Shown piece by piece: positions 7,688 through 13,543 of a DNA stretch of 16,840 nt. Within the stretch, counting starts at the first letter, position 1, and each line of letters opens with the position of its first letter. The DNA is from JANLQX01 sp031406385. Lineage in GTDB: Bacteria > Actinomycetota > Acidimicrobiia > Acidimicrobiales > JANYDT01. Under the pieces are notes generated by a model, which ran no database searches, had not been told where the DNA came from, and was given only the letters and a program-made list of their open reading frames with translations. A program made the translations under genes and the position numbers. The stretch is from the NCBI GenBank assembly GCA_031406385.1, contig JANOHI010000166.1, positions 1 through 16,840 on the forward strand, written 5' to 3'.

Positions 7688-8619
7688 CCCGCCATGTCGT
7701 GTTCGGGACCGGCCAGGTCGGCGGCCTCGTCATCGAACAGCTCGTTGCGGGCGGCCACGCCACAACCGCGGTCAGCCGTAGCGGGCGTCGACACTTCGAT
7801 GCCGCCCGCAATCTCGCTGGTGACGCGACCGACCCTGCCTTCTGCAAGGACGTCTGCAGCGACGCCGACATCGTCTACTTCTGCCTCGATGCTCCCGACT
7901 ACGACCGATGGCCGGAGCAGTATCCGCCGCTCCAGCACGGGGTGTTGACCGGCGCCATCGCAGCAGGCGCTCGACTGGTGGTGCTCGAAAACATGTACGC
8001 ATATGGACCACACCACGGAGTACTCGACGAGACACTCCCACTGGCCGCCACATCAGCGAAGGGACGAACCCGCGCGGCCCTCACGGAAGAACTCCTGCGA
8101 GCCCACGAACGCGGCGACATCGAGGTTGCGATCGGCCGTGCCTCCGACTACTTCGGACCTGGCGCCACGCACAGCGCGCTTGGCGAGTTGGTCTTCGAAC
8201 CGGCAATCCGGGGCAAGACCGCGCAGATCATGGGCAATCCAGACTGCCTGCACAGCTACTCGTACACCCCGGACGTAGCGACCGCGCTCATCCAACTCGG
8301 AACACACGAGCAGGCATGCGGGCAGGTTTGGCACCTACCGGTCGCAGAAGCAACGACGACCCGCAACGTCATCGAGCAGATCTACCGGCTCGGCCCGAAC
8401 AAACCACGGTTGTTCGCGGCAAAGCGCTGGCAGCTTCGTCTGTACGGACTCGTCAAGCCGGAGATGCGCGAGTATCTCCACACGCTGTACCAGTTCAGCG
8501 AAGACTGGGTCGTCTCCGACTCCCGCTACCGCGGAGTGTTCGGGAACACCGCCACACCGCTTGGCGAAGCATTGGCGACTACGTACAACTGGTACGCCCA
8601 ACAGGCCACCAGCCGGTGA
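7684..8619 (+). CDS. NAD(P)-binding epimerase/dehydratase-like protein
   Basis: A 311-residue Rossmann protein. The N-terminus MTRHVVFGTGQVGG gives the GxGxxG dinucleotide loop (Gly8, Gly10, Gly13). A short DATDP acidic segment, IVYFCLDAP, LVVLENMYAYGP and the active-site-region Tyr follow, then a C-terminal substrate domain with IMGNPDCLHSYSYTPDVATAL and GQVWHLPVAEA. This matches extended short-chain NAD-dependent epimerase/dehydratase proteins of the NmrA-like or nucleoside-diphosphate-sugar epimerase type. A classical YxxxK pair is not evident, since ENMYAYGP lacks the following Lys, so it may act as a reductase of unusual type or as a sensor. It is the last gene of the operon, coupled to the transporter by an ATGA overlap. 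Confidence 0.85.
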   Translation: MTRHVVFGTGQVGGLVIEQLVAGGHATTAVSRSGRRHFDAARNLAGDATDPAFCKDVCSDADIVYFCLDAPDYDRWPEQYPPLQHGVLTGAIAAGARLVVLENMYAYGPHHGVLDETLPLAATSAKGRTRAALTEELLRAHERGDIEVAIGRASDYFGPGATHSALGELVFEPAIRGKTAQIMGNPDCLHSYSYTPDVATALIQLGTHEQACGQVWHLPVAEATTTRNVIEQIYRLGPNKPRLFAAKRWQLRLYGLVKPEMREYLHTLYQFSEDWVVSDSRYRGVFGNTATPLGEALATTYNWYAQQATSR

Positions 8620-8685
8620 CGATGGCACGGAAATACGTTCGCGGGCCACGGCTATCGCGCGATGGCGGCACTGCGACTCGGGCCG

Positions 8686-8751
8686 TTACCGAGCGGCAAG
8701 TGGAAATAGTTCACTCCGTACCGCCCGGAGGGACGGAGTGAACGAGAGCGG
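8686..8751. repeat. 66-base hairpin repeat, copy 2
   Basis: Second copy of the 382-447 repeat, 62 of 66 identical and in the same orientation. It lies between the convergent ends of the epimerase-like gene and the cyclase relic. The differences fall at four scattered pyrimidine or purine transitions, one of which restores perfect pairing of the stem. Confidence 0.75.
8709..8743 (-). terminator. Hairpin within the repeat, possible terminator
   Basis: GTTCACTCCGT (8709-8719) pairs perfectly with ACGGAGTGAAC (8733-8743), 11 base pairs around a 13-base GC-rich loop. On the minus strand it is followed by TATTTCC, a weak U-rich tail, which fits a terminator for the cyclase/MazEF side. On the plus strand it lies 90 bases after the epimerase-like gene and could also slow transcription there. 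Confidence 0.4.
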
Positions 8752-8835
8752 CCGCCCGCGCACTCCCGGCGATCTGTAGGTGATGAAGCGGCGGCGATCG
8801 TGAGTGGGCTGAGATCCGCAGTTGGGGCCCTCCGT

Positions 8836-9076
8836 TGCGGCCCGCAACGCGTCCGATGCCCGTCCGAGCGCGGCCGCGAACGAATCACCTGCGGTAGTGA
8901 ACACGTATCCGTCGTTGCCCTCGGTCGCACCACGCAGGATCGAGTCGTGGACCAGCAGCGACGACGACATCGCGTCCTTGTCCGCCGCCCACAACCGCGT
9001 CGACCTCCTCGACGTCGGTGAACAGAAACGCCGCCGTCCCCGAAGGGAACACCGACGATCGTGCGGAAGCGCTCAC
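8836..9076 (-). pseudogene. Frameshifted, truncated class III adenylate/guanylate cyclase
   Basis: The minus strand starts at GTG 9076 and reads VFPSGTAAFLFTDVE, the canonical start of a class III cyclase domain with the first metal-binding Asp. Where GSTRLW should follow, one extra base at about 9004-9009 shifts the frame. The homology resumes in the other frame as TRLWAADKDAM, HDSILRGATEGNDGYVFTTAGDSFAAALGRASDALRAA, then stops. Only about 75 residues remain of the roughly 170 of a full domain, without the rest of the catalytic residues or any fused ATPase, so it cannot be active. Its GTG overlaps the TGA of the MazF-like gene (GTGA), as in an operon. Confidence 0.75.
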
Positions 9077-9396
9077 AGATGACTCAGACCGAGATACGTC
9101 GCGAGCGCCTCGTCGACACTCCACATCTCCTCCACGCTCAGACGACCGGCCCGCTTCCCGAGACGTTGCACATCGACCGAGCCGAGCTGCTCGACGAGGA
9201 CCAGCGTTGTTTCACCCTCGACGTCGACAGGCGGACGGAACGATGCCTGGCGAGCGCTGCCTGACGTCGGGGCAACGATCACGACCGATCGGGGGAGGAA
9301 CTCGTCGGCCTGCACCACGACTCCGTAGCGAACCCCGTGCTGCTCATGGGCCAGACCCTTCGGGATCTTGAACCGGAACACCTCACCGCGCTGCAC
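9073..9396 (-). CDS. MazF/PemK-family toxin (mRNA interferase)
   Basis: A 107-residue protein of normal MazF length. It opens with RGEVFRFKIP, has HEQHGVRYGVVVQAD (the usual E..G.RP.vVvq block with Tyr in place of Pro), the strand SVVIVAPTS, a middle block TTLVLVEQLGSVDVQRL (the dQir.vD..Rl block with EQLG variation), and RAGRLSVEEMWSVDEALATYLGL. These are the SH3-like strands and final helix of PemK/MazF RNA endonucleases, which cut mRNA when freed from antitoxin. It starts at GTG 9396, 14 bases inside the antitoxin gene, with GGAG eight bases upstream, so the two are co-translated. The Arg-Pro to Arg-Tyr change may be tolerated; activity is unproven. Confidence 0.85.
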   Translation of the reverse strand: MQRGEVFRFKIPKGLAHEQHGVRYGVVVQADEFLPRSVVIVAPTSGSARQASFRPPVDVEGETTLVLVEQLGSVDVQRLGKRAGRLSVEEMWSVDEALATYLGLSHL

Positions 9397-9604
9397 GCAA
9401 CGACTCCATCAGACCGGCAACTTCGAGCATCTCCGCACGATCCGCCTCGTCGGCTTCCAACTCCGCCACTTCCTTCGCCAACGCCTCGCTCCGACGAACG
9501 CGTCGCGCCGACTCGATGAGCGACGACCGAATCGCTTCAGACGTCGACATCCCACACGCATTCAGCACTCGCAGAGCCCGCTCCGCCTCATCGTCAAGCC
9601 GCAC
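9383..9604 (-). CDS. Ribbon-helix-helix antitoxin of the MazF-like toxin
   Basis: About 73 residues from GTG 9604: VRLDDEAERALRVL forms the strand and first helix, MSTSEAIRSSLIESARR the second helix, and an acidic coiled tail (ALAKEVAELEADEADRAEMLEV) is the likely toxin-binding part. Such proteins bind the operator as dimers and neutralise the toxin. The start is uncertain: the natural strand reads AISVRLDDE, beginning before the GTG. A TACGTT (9630-9635, minus strand) would place a transcript start near an in-frame ATT at 9622. The only other in-frame start lies within the tRNA relic. The upstream part may have been replaced by the neighbouring att region. The toxin overlaps its last codons. 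Confidence 0.7.
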   Translation of the reverse strand: MRLDDEAERALRVLNACGMSTSEAIRSSLIESARRVRRSEALAKEVAELEADEADRAEMLEVAGLMESLRAAR

Positions 9605-9724
9605 AGAAATCGCAGAAGGAATGCCGCCGAACGTATCACGAAACGTGCTACGGCGTGTCTTCGGGGTGGCCGGTCGGTCGCGGAGAACCTGAACAGAGAG
9701 GGCTTCCCCTCCCTGCCTACAACC

Positions 9725-9872
9725 TTGTGCGGGCGACAGGAATCGAACCTGCACGTCTTTCGACACCAGGACCGAAAACCTTCATTTGCCGTTTTTCTGG
9801 TGTTGTTGGGTGGCGTGAAGTGGTGTCTGAACTCGGGTTTCGCGAAACGCCGTGTCGGCGGATGGTGGCGAG
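9725..9872. repeat. Copy B of the tRNA-Leu-associated attachment-like repeat
   Basis: Partner of 1-150. The tRNA-derived first 46 bases differ at one position only. The next 35 bases, through TTTCTGGTGTTG, differ at five, and similarity then continues weakly to CGCCGTGTCGGCGG (9849-9862). Orientation is the same, so a recombination between copies would excise about 9.7 kb, the whole of segment 1. Confidence 0.75.
9728..9777 (-). pseudogene. Second 3' half of a tRNA-Leu, more decayed
   Basis: Variable arm, T arm and acceptor strand match copy A, with CGCCCGC as the acceptor strand. The loop reads TTTCGGT, so the anticodon position is TCG, which does not fit the leucine-type long variable arm. 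No 5' half follows. The changed anticodon indicates that this copy is free of selection as a tRNA. Confidence 0.75.
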
Positions 9873-9894
9873 TTTCGGCCTGTTTTGAGCACTT

Positions 9895-9915
9895 CCGTTA
9901 GCAATCCGTTGGCAA
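9895..9915. repeat. Tandem CCGTT(A/G)GCAA, 11 bases apart
   Basis: CCGTTAGCAA (9895-9904) and CCGTTGGCAA (9906-9915) differ at one base. They lie just past the attachment-like repeat B. Short direct repeats beside a core site resemble the arm-type sites to which tyrosine integrases bind. No clear equivalent is seen beside copy A. Confidence 0.4.
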
Positions 9916-9983
9916 ATTCGGGTCAATGACGGGCGCTCGGAGCGTGTCGCCGTTGATCCCTTCCCGTGATCCTTGTCGCGGCG

Positions 9984-9989
9984 TACGAT
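9984..9989 (+). promoter_or_regulatory. Probable -10 element of the VapBC-like pair
   Basis: TACGAT fits the TAnnnT consensus and would place the transcript start about six bases before the ATG at 10002, giving a leaderless or nearly leaderless mRNA. TTCCCG at 9961-9966 is a weak -35 candidate. Confidence 0.4.
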
Positions 9990-10001
9990 GGTGTCGACGA
10001 C

Positions 10002-10193
10002 ATGGCTCCTGAACCCGCCTTCGCCCCGCTGCGCTCGACTCGACCGGTGACGGTCGAGGAGCTTGCCGCGGCCCAGGGCGTGAAGCCGATGGAGTCGACG
10101 GAAGAGTGGGCTGCCGACATCTTCGAGTCGGACGAGGAGCTCGACGCTTTCCTTGCCGACGTACGGGCCAGCCGGGACGCCAGTCCGGCCTGA
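10002..10193 (+). CDS. Antitoxin-like partner of the PIN toxin
   Basis: A 63-residue protein, MAPEPAFAPLRSTRP then VTVEELAAAQGVKPMESTEEWAADIFESDEELDAFLADVRASRD. No DNA-binding strand of ribbon-helix-helix or AbrB type can be recognised. The acidic helical C-terminus (ESDEELDAFLADVRASR) is typical of the toxin-grasping tail of VapB proteins. Position decides the call: it ends two bases before the PIN gene. ATG 10002 is preferred over the earlier in-frame TTG and ATT-like codons because the -10 TACGAT lies just upstream. The N-terminal half may be a degenerate or unusual operator-binding domain, or regulation may be lost. Confidence 0.65.
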   Translation: MAPEPAFAPLRSTRPVTVEELAAAQGVKPMESTEEWAADIFESDEELDAFLADVRASRDASPA

Positions 10194-10195
10194 CC

Positions 10196-10606
10196 GTGGC
10201 GGACGTCGTCGTCGATACCGACGTTGCTTCGAAGCTCATCAAGCGCCAGGAACCCGAGTGGGTTCGGCGTGCCCTAGTTGGCAAGCGCGTGTGGTTGACG
10301 TTCGTGACGGTCGGCGGGTTGTCGAAATGGGCCGAGGTTCGCAGTTGGGGTCCGCAGCTTCGGACCCGAGTTGATGGTTGGGTACTCGGGAAGGCCGTCG
10401 TGCCATGGAACGACGCCATCGCAGTGACGTGGGGTCGGCTCGCAGGCCGTGCGCACCTACGTGGTCGGCCGCGGCCGCAGAACGATACGTGGGTTGCTGC
10501 GTGCTGTATCGAGCTGGGGGTCGGCCTAGTTACCCTGAACCGGAAGGACTTCGTCGACTTCGCAGAGCATGAGGGCCTCGTGTTGCTCGGCGACAAGGAG
10601 CGTTGA
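10196..10606 (+). CDS. VapC-family PIN-domain toxin
   Basis: A 136-residue ribonuclease-type protein starting at GTG 10196, right after the antitoxin stop. The PIN acidic residues are in place: DVVVDTDVASKL (Asp7, Asp9), the Glu of SKWAEV, the Asp of VPWNDAIAVTWGRL and the Asp of PQNDTWVAACC, followed by the typical LVTLNRKDF. Such enzymes cut RNA with Mg2+ in the cytoplasm when not held by antitoxin. The start is chosen by the conserved strand DVVVDTDV; longer frames overlap the antitoxin. The length is normal. The next small gene begins in its stop (TGATG). Confidence 0.88.
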   Translation: MADVVVDTDVASKLIKRQEPEWVRRALVGKRVWLTFVTVGGLSKWAEVRSWGPQLRTRVDGWVLGKAVVPWNDAIAVTWGRLAGRAHLRGRPRPQNDTWVAACCIELGVGLVTLNRKDFVDFAEHEGLVLLGDKER

Positions 10607-10806
10607 TGGGCACCCAGAAGTGGTCCGAGATCAGGAAGCTCAGCAAGGCGACCGAGGCAGACCGTGCCGAGGCTCGGGCGGAGCTGGCAGCTGAACTTGG
10701 CGGGGCTGTCCCCCCGCCGGTTGCGCCGTGCCCTCCGGGCGCGAGTTGCCCGGACGACAGCCCCAACCCCGGGGGCCCCACGACCCATCCCACGGGCGCG
10801 AAGTGA
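10606..10806 (+). CDS. Small hypothetical protein coupled to VapC
   Basis: A 66-residue protein: MGTQKWSEIRKLSKATEADRAEARAELAAEL, then a Pro/Gly/Ser-rich tail with PPPVAPCPPGASCPDDSPNPGG. The first part resembles the opening of small XRE-type regulators that begin with a KWSEI motif and a charged helix, but the helix-turn-helix that should follow is missing. It may be a truncated antitoxin-type regulator whose end has been replaced by low-complexity sequence. Its ATG shares the final base of the VapC stop, so it is translated with the toxin if at all. GAGCG is only a weak ribosome site. Confidence 0.45.
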   Translation: MGTQKWSEIRKLSKATEADRAEARAELAAELGGAVPPPVAPCPPGASCPDDSPNPGGPTTHPTGAK

Positions 10807-10817
10807 ACGTGCTCGGT

Positions 10818-10846
10818 GTTGACTACATGAAGTTCATGTTGTCGAC
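10818..10846. promoter_or_regulatory. 29-base palindrome, candidate operator
   Basis: ACATGAA-G-TTCATGT (10825-10839) is a perfect palindrome with one central base. It extends to GTTGAC/GTCGAC flanks, giving 14-base arms with two mismatches. The left arm includes TTGACT, a good -35 hexamer, so a repressor bound here would block a promoter for the following gene. No consensus -10 lies at the matching distance. Confidence 0.5.
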
Positions 10847-10886
10847 AAGCTCTCCCCTGGCTGAGTGATTGCGTGGTCGCTACCCT

Positions 10887-12038
10887 GTGCTCATTAATGA
10901 CCTGGCGGAGTTCCTCGAGTTGGTGCACACGGCGACGACTCGTTGGCGGAGCGTTGTGGCGACCGGCGACTACACGATTGATCTCGGTGCCGTCCGCGCT
11001 GGTGCCGAGAAGATCTTTGGGTCCCAGATGAACTTCCCCCTGCCGCCGGGGATGACCGCTATGCCCACAGGGATCGAGCGGCGGCCGTTCCTGCTGTCGG
11101 CGAGGAGACGGGAATTCGTCCGGGTGGAACAGACCGGCGAGGATCGCACGATCGCGATACTGCGCCCCGACGGCACGGCAACGCGCGATTCTTCGGGCGA
11201 GTGGAGTTTCGAAGCCGCGGTTGACCATTTCCGGATTCCACAGGGGCGTATGCCGATACGTTTCGGTGGCCCGGTCGGAGGGCCGCAATCGTTCGGCATG
11301 GTCACGATGCTCGATCCCGCCGGTTTGCTCGGGACGTGTCGATTCGAGTCCGCGGAAGCAGTCGAGATCGACGGGCGACCGGCGCTCCAATCGAGCGGGC
11401 GCTCGAGGCCATCGTTGTTCCCTGGCGCCGGGATCAACGATGTTCACATGGCCGCGACGCGAGTCGAGCTTGCCGTCGATCGTGAAACGGGAATTTTGCT
11501 TTGCTTCAGCGAACACGCCGGAGCCACCCTGTTGGCGTCACGGACACTCCGGATCGACGAGATCGACGCAGCCATCGATGACGAGCTCTTCGCCATGCCC
11601 GTCGGTGTTGAAGACACAAAGGAATTGCGGGGTGTTGAACGATTCGACGATCCGACCGCTTTGGCTGCAAGCGTGAGCTTCGGCGTCTACGCCCTCGACC
11701 CCGCGCCCTCCGGGACAGCGCCGCTCTGCATGCGCCAATCGGCGTCGTCGGCCCGCATCACCTATCTCACGGGCTTCCAAACGATGACAACCGGGCGCCT
11801 CGTCCAGCCCTTCACGGTCACGTCAGTCCGACGGAAAAGCACTGAGCCCGAAGGCCCAGGTGAGTCGTGGGAGCGTGCTGAAGAACTCGGCGCCTCGGCC
11901 TGGATCTGGACATCTGAGAAAGACGACCAAGTCAGATCACACGTACGCATATCGTTCGGCGACACTGATGTGGAACTGAGCGGCGAGTTCGCCCGAGCCG
12001 AAGCGTTGCGTCTCGCGAAGACACTGCGCCGCGCCTAG
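10887..12038 (+). CDS. Uncharacterised protein with a LolA/MucB-like domain
   Basis: About 383 residues. The first 250 resemble actinobacterial proteins of the lipoprotein-carrier/RseB type: an opening helix LAEFLELVHTATTRWRSVVATGDY, a REFVRVEQTGEDRTIAILRPDGT strand pair, MLDPAGLLGTCRFESAEAVEIDGRPAL and RVELAVDRETGILLCFSEHAGATLLASRTLRIDEIDAAIDDELFAMP. The last 120 residues form a second strand-rich domain. No signal peptide is visible, unlike true LolA or RseB, so it is probably cytoplasmic. GTG 10887 is chosen; TTG 10869 is possible. TACCCT at 10881-10886 looks like a -10, and a transcript from it would start inside the frame, so the true start may lie further down (GTG 10923). Function is unknown. 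Confidence 0.7.
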   Translation: MLINDLAEFLELVHTATTRWRSVVATGDYTIDLGAVRAGAEKIFGSQMNFPLPPGMTAMPTGIERRPFLLSARRREFVRVEQTGEDRTIAILRPDGTATRDSSGEWSFEAAVDHFRIPQGRMPIRFGGPVGGPQSFGMVTMLDPAGLLGTCRFESAEAVEIDGRPALQSSGRSRPSLFPGAGINDVHMAATRVELAVDRETGILLCFSEHAGATLLASRTLRIDEIDAAIDDELFAMPVGVEDTKELRGVERFDDPTALAASVSFGVYALDPAPSGTAPLCMRQSASSARITYLTGFQTMTTGRLVQPFTVTSVRRKSTEPEGPGESWERAEELGASAWIWTSEKDDQVRSHVRISFGDTDVELSGEFARAEALRLAKTLRRA

Positions 12039-12370
12039 GCGGATTTCGGTTGTTCCGGCGCCTTCAACTCAGTCAGCCCCCGGAACGGACCAGATAGGCC
12101 GACTTCAGTAACGTAGGACCATCGGTGTAGGTGGTGCGCCGGGACAGCTCAAGAGCTTGGTATCAAACGCAGTGAACCAGCAGGCCGCGTATCGCCAGTG
12201 TTCGCCAATCCATCCACCATGGCTCGGGGAGTCCGGTCCGCTCGACTCGACCCCTACGCGGCACGGTTGATCAAACGCCTCCCCCCGGAAGGCGTCGCAC
12301 CACGGGGATGCTCACAGTTAGCATCAATCATTAGCGGTCAGCCCTGCGAGAGCTATCGGAGGCGGGTGCC
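12039..12370. other. Intergenic stretch with an inverted repeat and a short ORF
   Basis: 332 bases with no recognisable gene. GTTCCGG (12052-12058) and CCGGAAC (12080-12086) form a 7-base hairpin just after the preceding stop. A 51-codon frame crosses the right part. GGAGG near 12358, nine bases before the ATG at 12371, serves the next gene. An A/T-richer patch before it (GTTAGCATCAATCATTAGC) is the likely promoter area. Confidence 0.55.
12052..12086 (+). terminator. Weak terminator-like hairpin
   Basis: GTTCCGG and CCGGAAC pair perfectly over seven bases around a 21-base loop. An outer GGT/ACC pair may extend it. There is no T run, so termination would be inefficient or Rho-aided. Confidence 0.3.
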
Positions 12371-12374
12371 ATGA
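12219..12374 (+). CDS. Doubtful 51-codon ORF overlapping the next gene start
   Basis: ATG 12219 opens MARGVRSARLDPYAARLIKRL and the frame ends at TGA 12372-12374, sharing bases with the start of the secreted protein gene (ATGA). The first 26 codons have the G/C-ending codons of local genes; the rest do not. The opening faintly recalls the SKLDPY segment of IS21-type transposases, so it may be a stub of a lost transposase. There is no ribosome site. Confidence 0.2.
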   Translation: MARGVRSARLDPYAARLIKRLPPEGVAPRGCSQLASIISGQPCESYRRRVP

Positions 12375-12910
12375 ATGTTCGAACCTCCCAAAAGCCCACC
12401 TCGCGTAAGCGCTCGTCGTGGGCGGCGATCGCCTTGCCATTGTTGGCAGCCTCGGTGAGCTTGGTGAGTTCAAACGCAGCTTCCGGTAAGGGAGTGAAAT
12501 GCGAAGCGTCCGTCGTGAGACAAGGGTCTGGTTACCTCGACCAGATTCCCGTCGTCAAGAGCCAGCCGAACGGAAAGTTCCTCGGCGTTCTCTTCTACGC
12601 ACGGCTGGTCGGACTTCGTGCGGGCGACCGAGCGCGCATCAAGACACCAAGCGCCTCAGCAGACGAGAACGCAAAGATCCTGTGGCAAGGTCCGACCGGA
12701 AAGACACTCCGAGTGTCAGGGCGCCGCCTCGATGGAGTCCGAACATTCACGCTTACATTTCCTGCCACGACTGCAGCGGGAGGCGGAGCCCTCAAAGGCA
12801 CCCGAAGCGAGTTCCCGTCGATCATCAACCTTCCGACAACCGGATGCTGGAGGCTTGATCTCCGGGTCGGCAATACGCGCGAGTATGTGGTGATCGAGGG
12901 TCGGAAGTAG
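12371..12910 (+). CDS. Small secreted protein of unknown function
   Basis: A 179-residue protein with a Sec-type signal: basic residues to Arg14, a hydrophobic stretch from Trp17 to about Val32, and a likely cut near SNA-A at 36. The mature part is strand-rich and has two Cys, Cys44 and that of PTTGCWRLDL, which could form a disulfide. The C-terminal pattern FPSIINLPTTGCWRLDLRVGNTREYVVI recalls small secreted actinobacterial proteins ending in a P..GCW strand pair; I cannot name the family. GGAGG lies eight to nine bases before the ATG. It stands alone, at the left end of the largely gene-free stretch. Confidence 0.7.
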   Translation: MNVRTSQKPTSRKRSSWAAIALPLLAASVSLVSSNAASGKGVKCEASVVRQGSGYLDQIPVVKSQPNGKFLGVLFYARLVGLRAGDRARIKTPSASADENAKILWQGPTGKTLRVSGRRLDGVRTFTLTFPATTAAGGGALKGTRSEFPSIINLPTTGCWRLDLRVGNTREYVVIEGRK

Positions 12911-13048
12911 CTCAAATCGCAGCCACAAACCGCGAACTCAGTCCAAGGAATGGGAAAAGCACCGCTCGTGCTCATCACGTCCAGCTGCCGGAGGTGAACG
13001 CGCCTTCCCGCTGTAAGACCGGCCTCTTGTGGGAAAGCCCTTGGCAGG

Positions 13049-13156
13049 ATGGAGTATCGCGCTTGGGTCGGGATTCTGAAGGCGTCCTTTATGGCGCTCG
13101 CCCCCGAATCCGAAGGACAAGCGCACGTTCTTCAACACTTTCTGGCCGTCGCCTAG
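13049..13156 (+). CDS. Doubtful 35-codon ORF
   Basis: ATG 13049 to TAG 13154-13156. The product MEYRAWVGILKASFMALAPE, then SEGQAHVLQHFLAVA, is free of low-complexity sequence and looks helical, unlike the shadow frames around it. No Shine-Dalgarno and no known family. It could be a fragment of a larger lost gene. Confidence 0.2.
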   Translation: MEYRAWVGILKASFMALAPESEGQAHVLQHFLAVA

Positions 13157-13260
13157 CGTTTGCGCCCGCTCATCGGATTGACGGCCGTCCCTGTCAGTTA
13201 CCTCGAGGTCGACATTGACGGGGACTGTGCCGTCCGGAGGTCGCTGATCCTCGTGTCGGC

Positions 13261-13306
13261 GTCAAGACCGTTCTTCCTCGCTGCGCTGCGGGAGCTCCGT
13301 CTTGAC
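13261..13306. repeat. Inverted repeat GTCAAGAC / GTCTTGAC
   Basis: Perfect 8-base arms extending to 10 of 11 with flanking GGC/TCC, around a 30-base loop. No flanking target duplication is visible, so an insertion-sequence end is not supported. Confidence 0.35.
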
Positions 13307-13434
13307 TCCGCCGCTGCGGTCAGCACGAGGGGCAGCCAAGGTCCGGCTGGCGCCGGAGGCCTGAAGATTCTGTTGCGGTCGGGCCGGTTGCGGTGCGAAT
13401 GGCATCGGTGTGGAGCCACAAGCGCGTTTCGGAC

Positions 13435-13451
13435 TTTCTGAGAAATTTCTG
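13435..13451. promoter_or_regulatory. TTTCTG direct repeat with overlapping palindromes
   Basis: TTTCTGAGAAATTTCTG contains TTTCTG twice at 11-base spacing and the palindromes TTTCT-G-AGAAA and AGAAATTTCT. It lies about 90 bases upstream of the excisionase-like gene and could be its operator. The A/T-richness stands out from the surroundings. Confidence 0.3.
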
Positions 13452-13543
13452 CCGCACAGCCAATCGCGCTGACGGATATGTATGTACCGAGAAACGCAGC
13501 ATCGCTCGGCACCACGCAACCGCACCAGCCCGTGGAGGTCCTT

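Larger units (their letters stand above)
12911..13543. other. 633-base region without a convincing gene
   Basis: Frames here are short, overlap on both strands and carry no motif. Visible structure: an ORF at 13049-13156 (35 codons, MEYRAWVGILKASFMALAPE at its start, no ribosome site); the inverted repeat GTCAAGAC/GTCTTGAC (13261-13268, 13299-13306) with a 30-base loop; and TTTCTGAGAAATTTCTG (13435-13451), in which TTTCTG repeats at 11 bases. The last 100 bases, less GC-rich, with TATGTA at 13478-13486, are probably the promoter of the excisionase-like gene. It may be a scar left by element loss. Confidence 0.5.

Noticed and set aside
9655..9888. ORF encoding VRATGIEPARLST across the tRNA relic
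   Set aside because: This peptide is antisense translation of a tRNA-Leu 3' half, a common false gene in annotations.
13261..13306. Insertion-sequence ends
   Set aside because: The 46-base span is too short for a transposon, no target duplication flanks it and no transposase is near.
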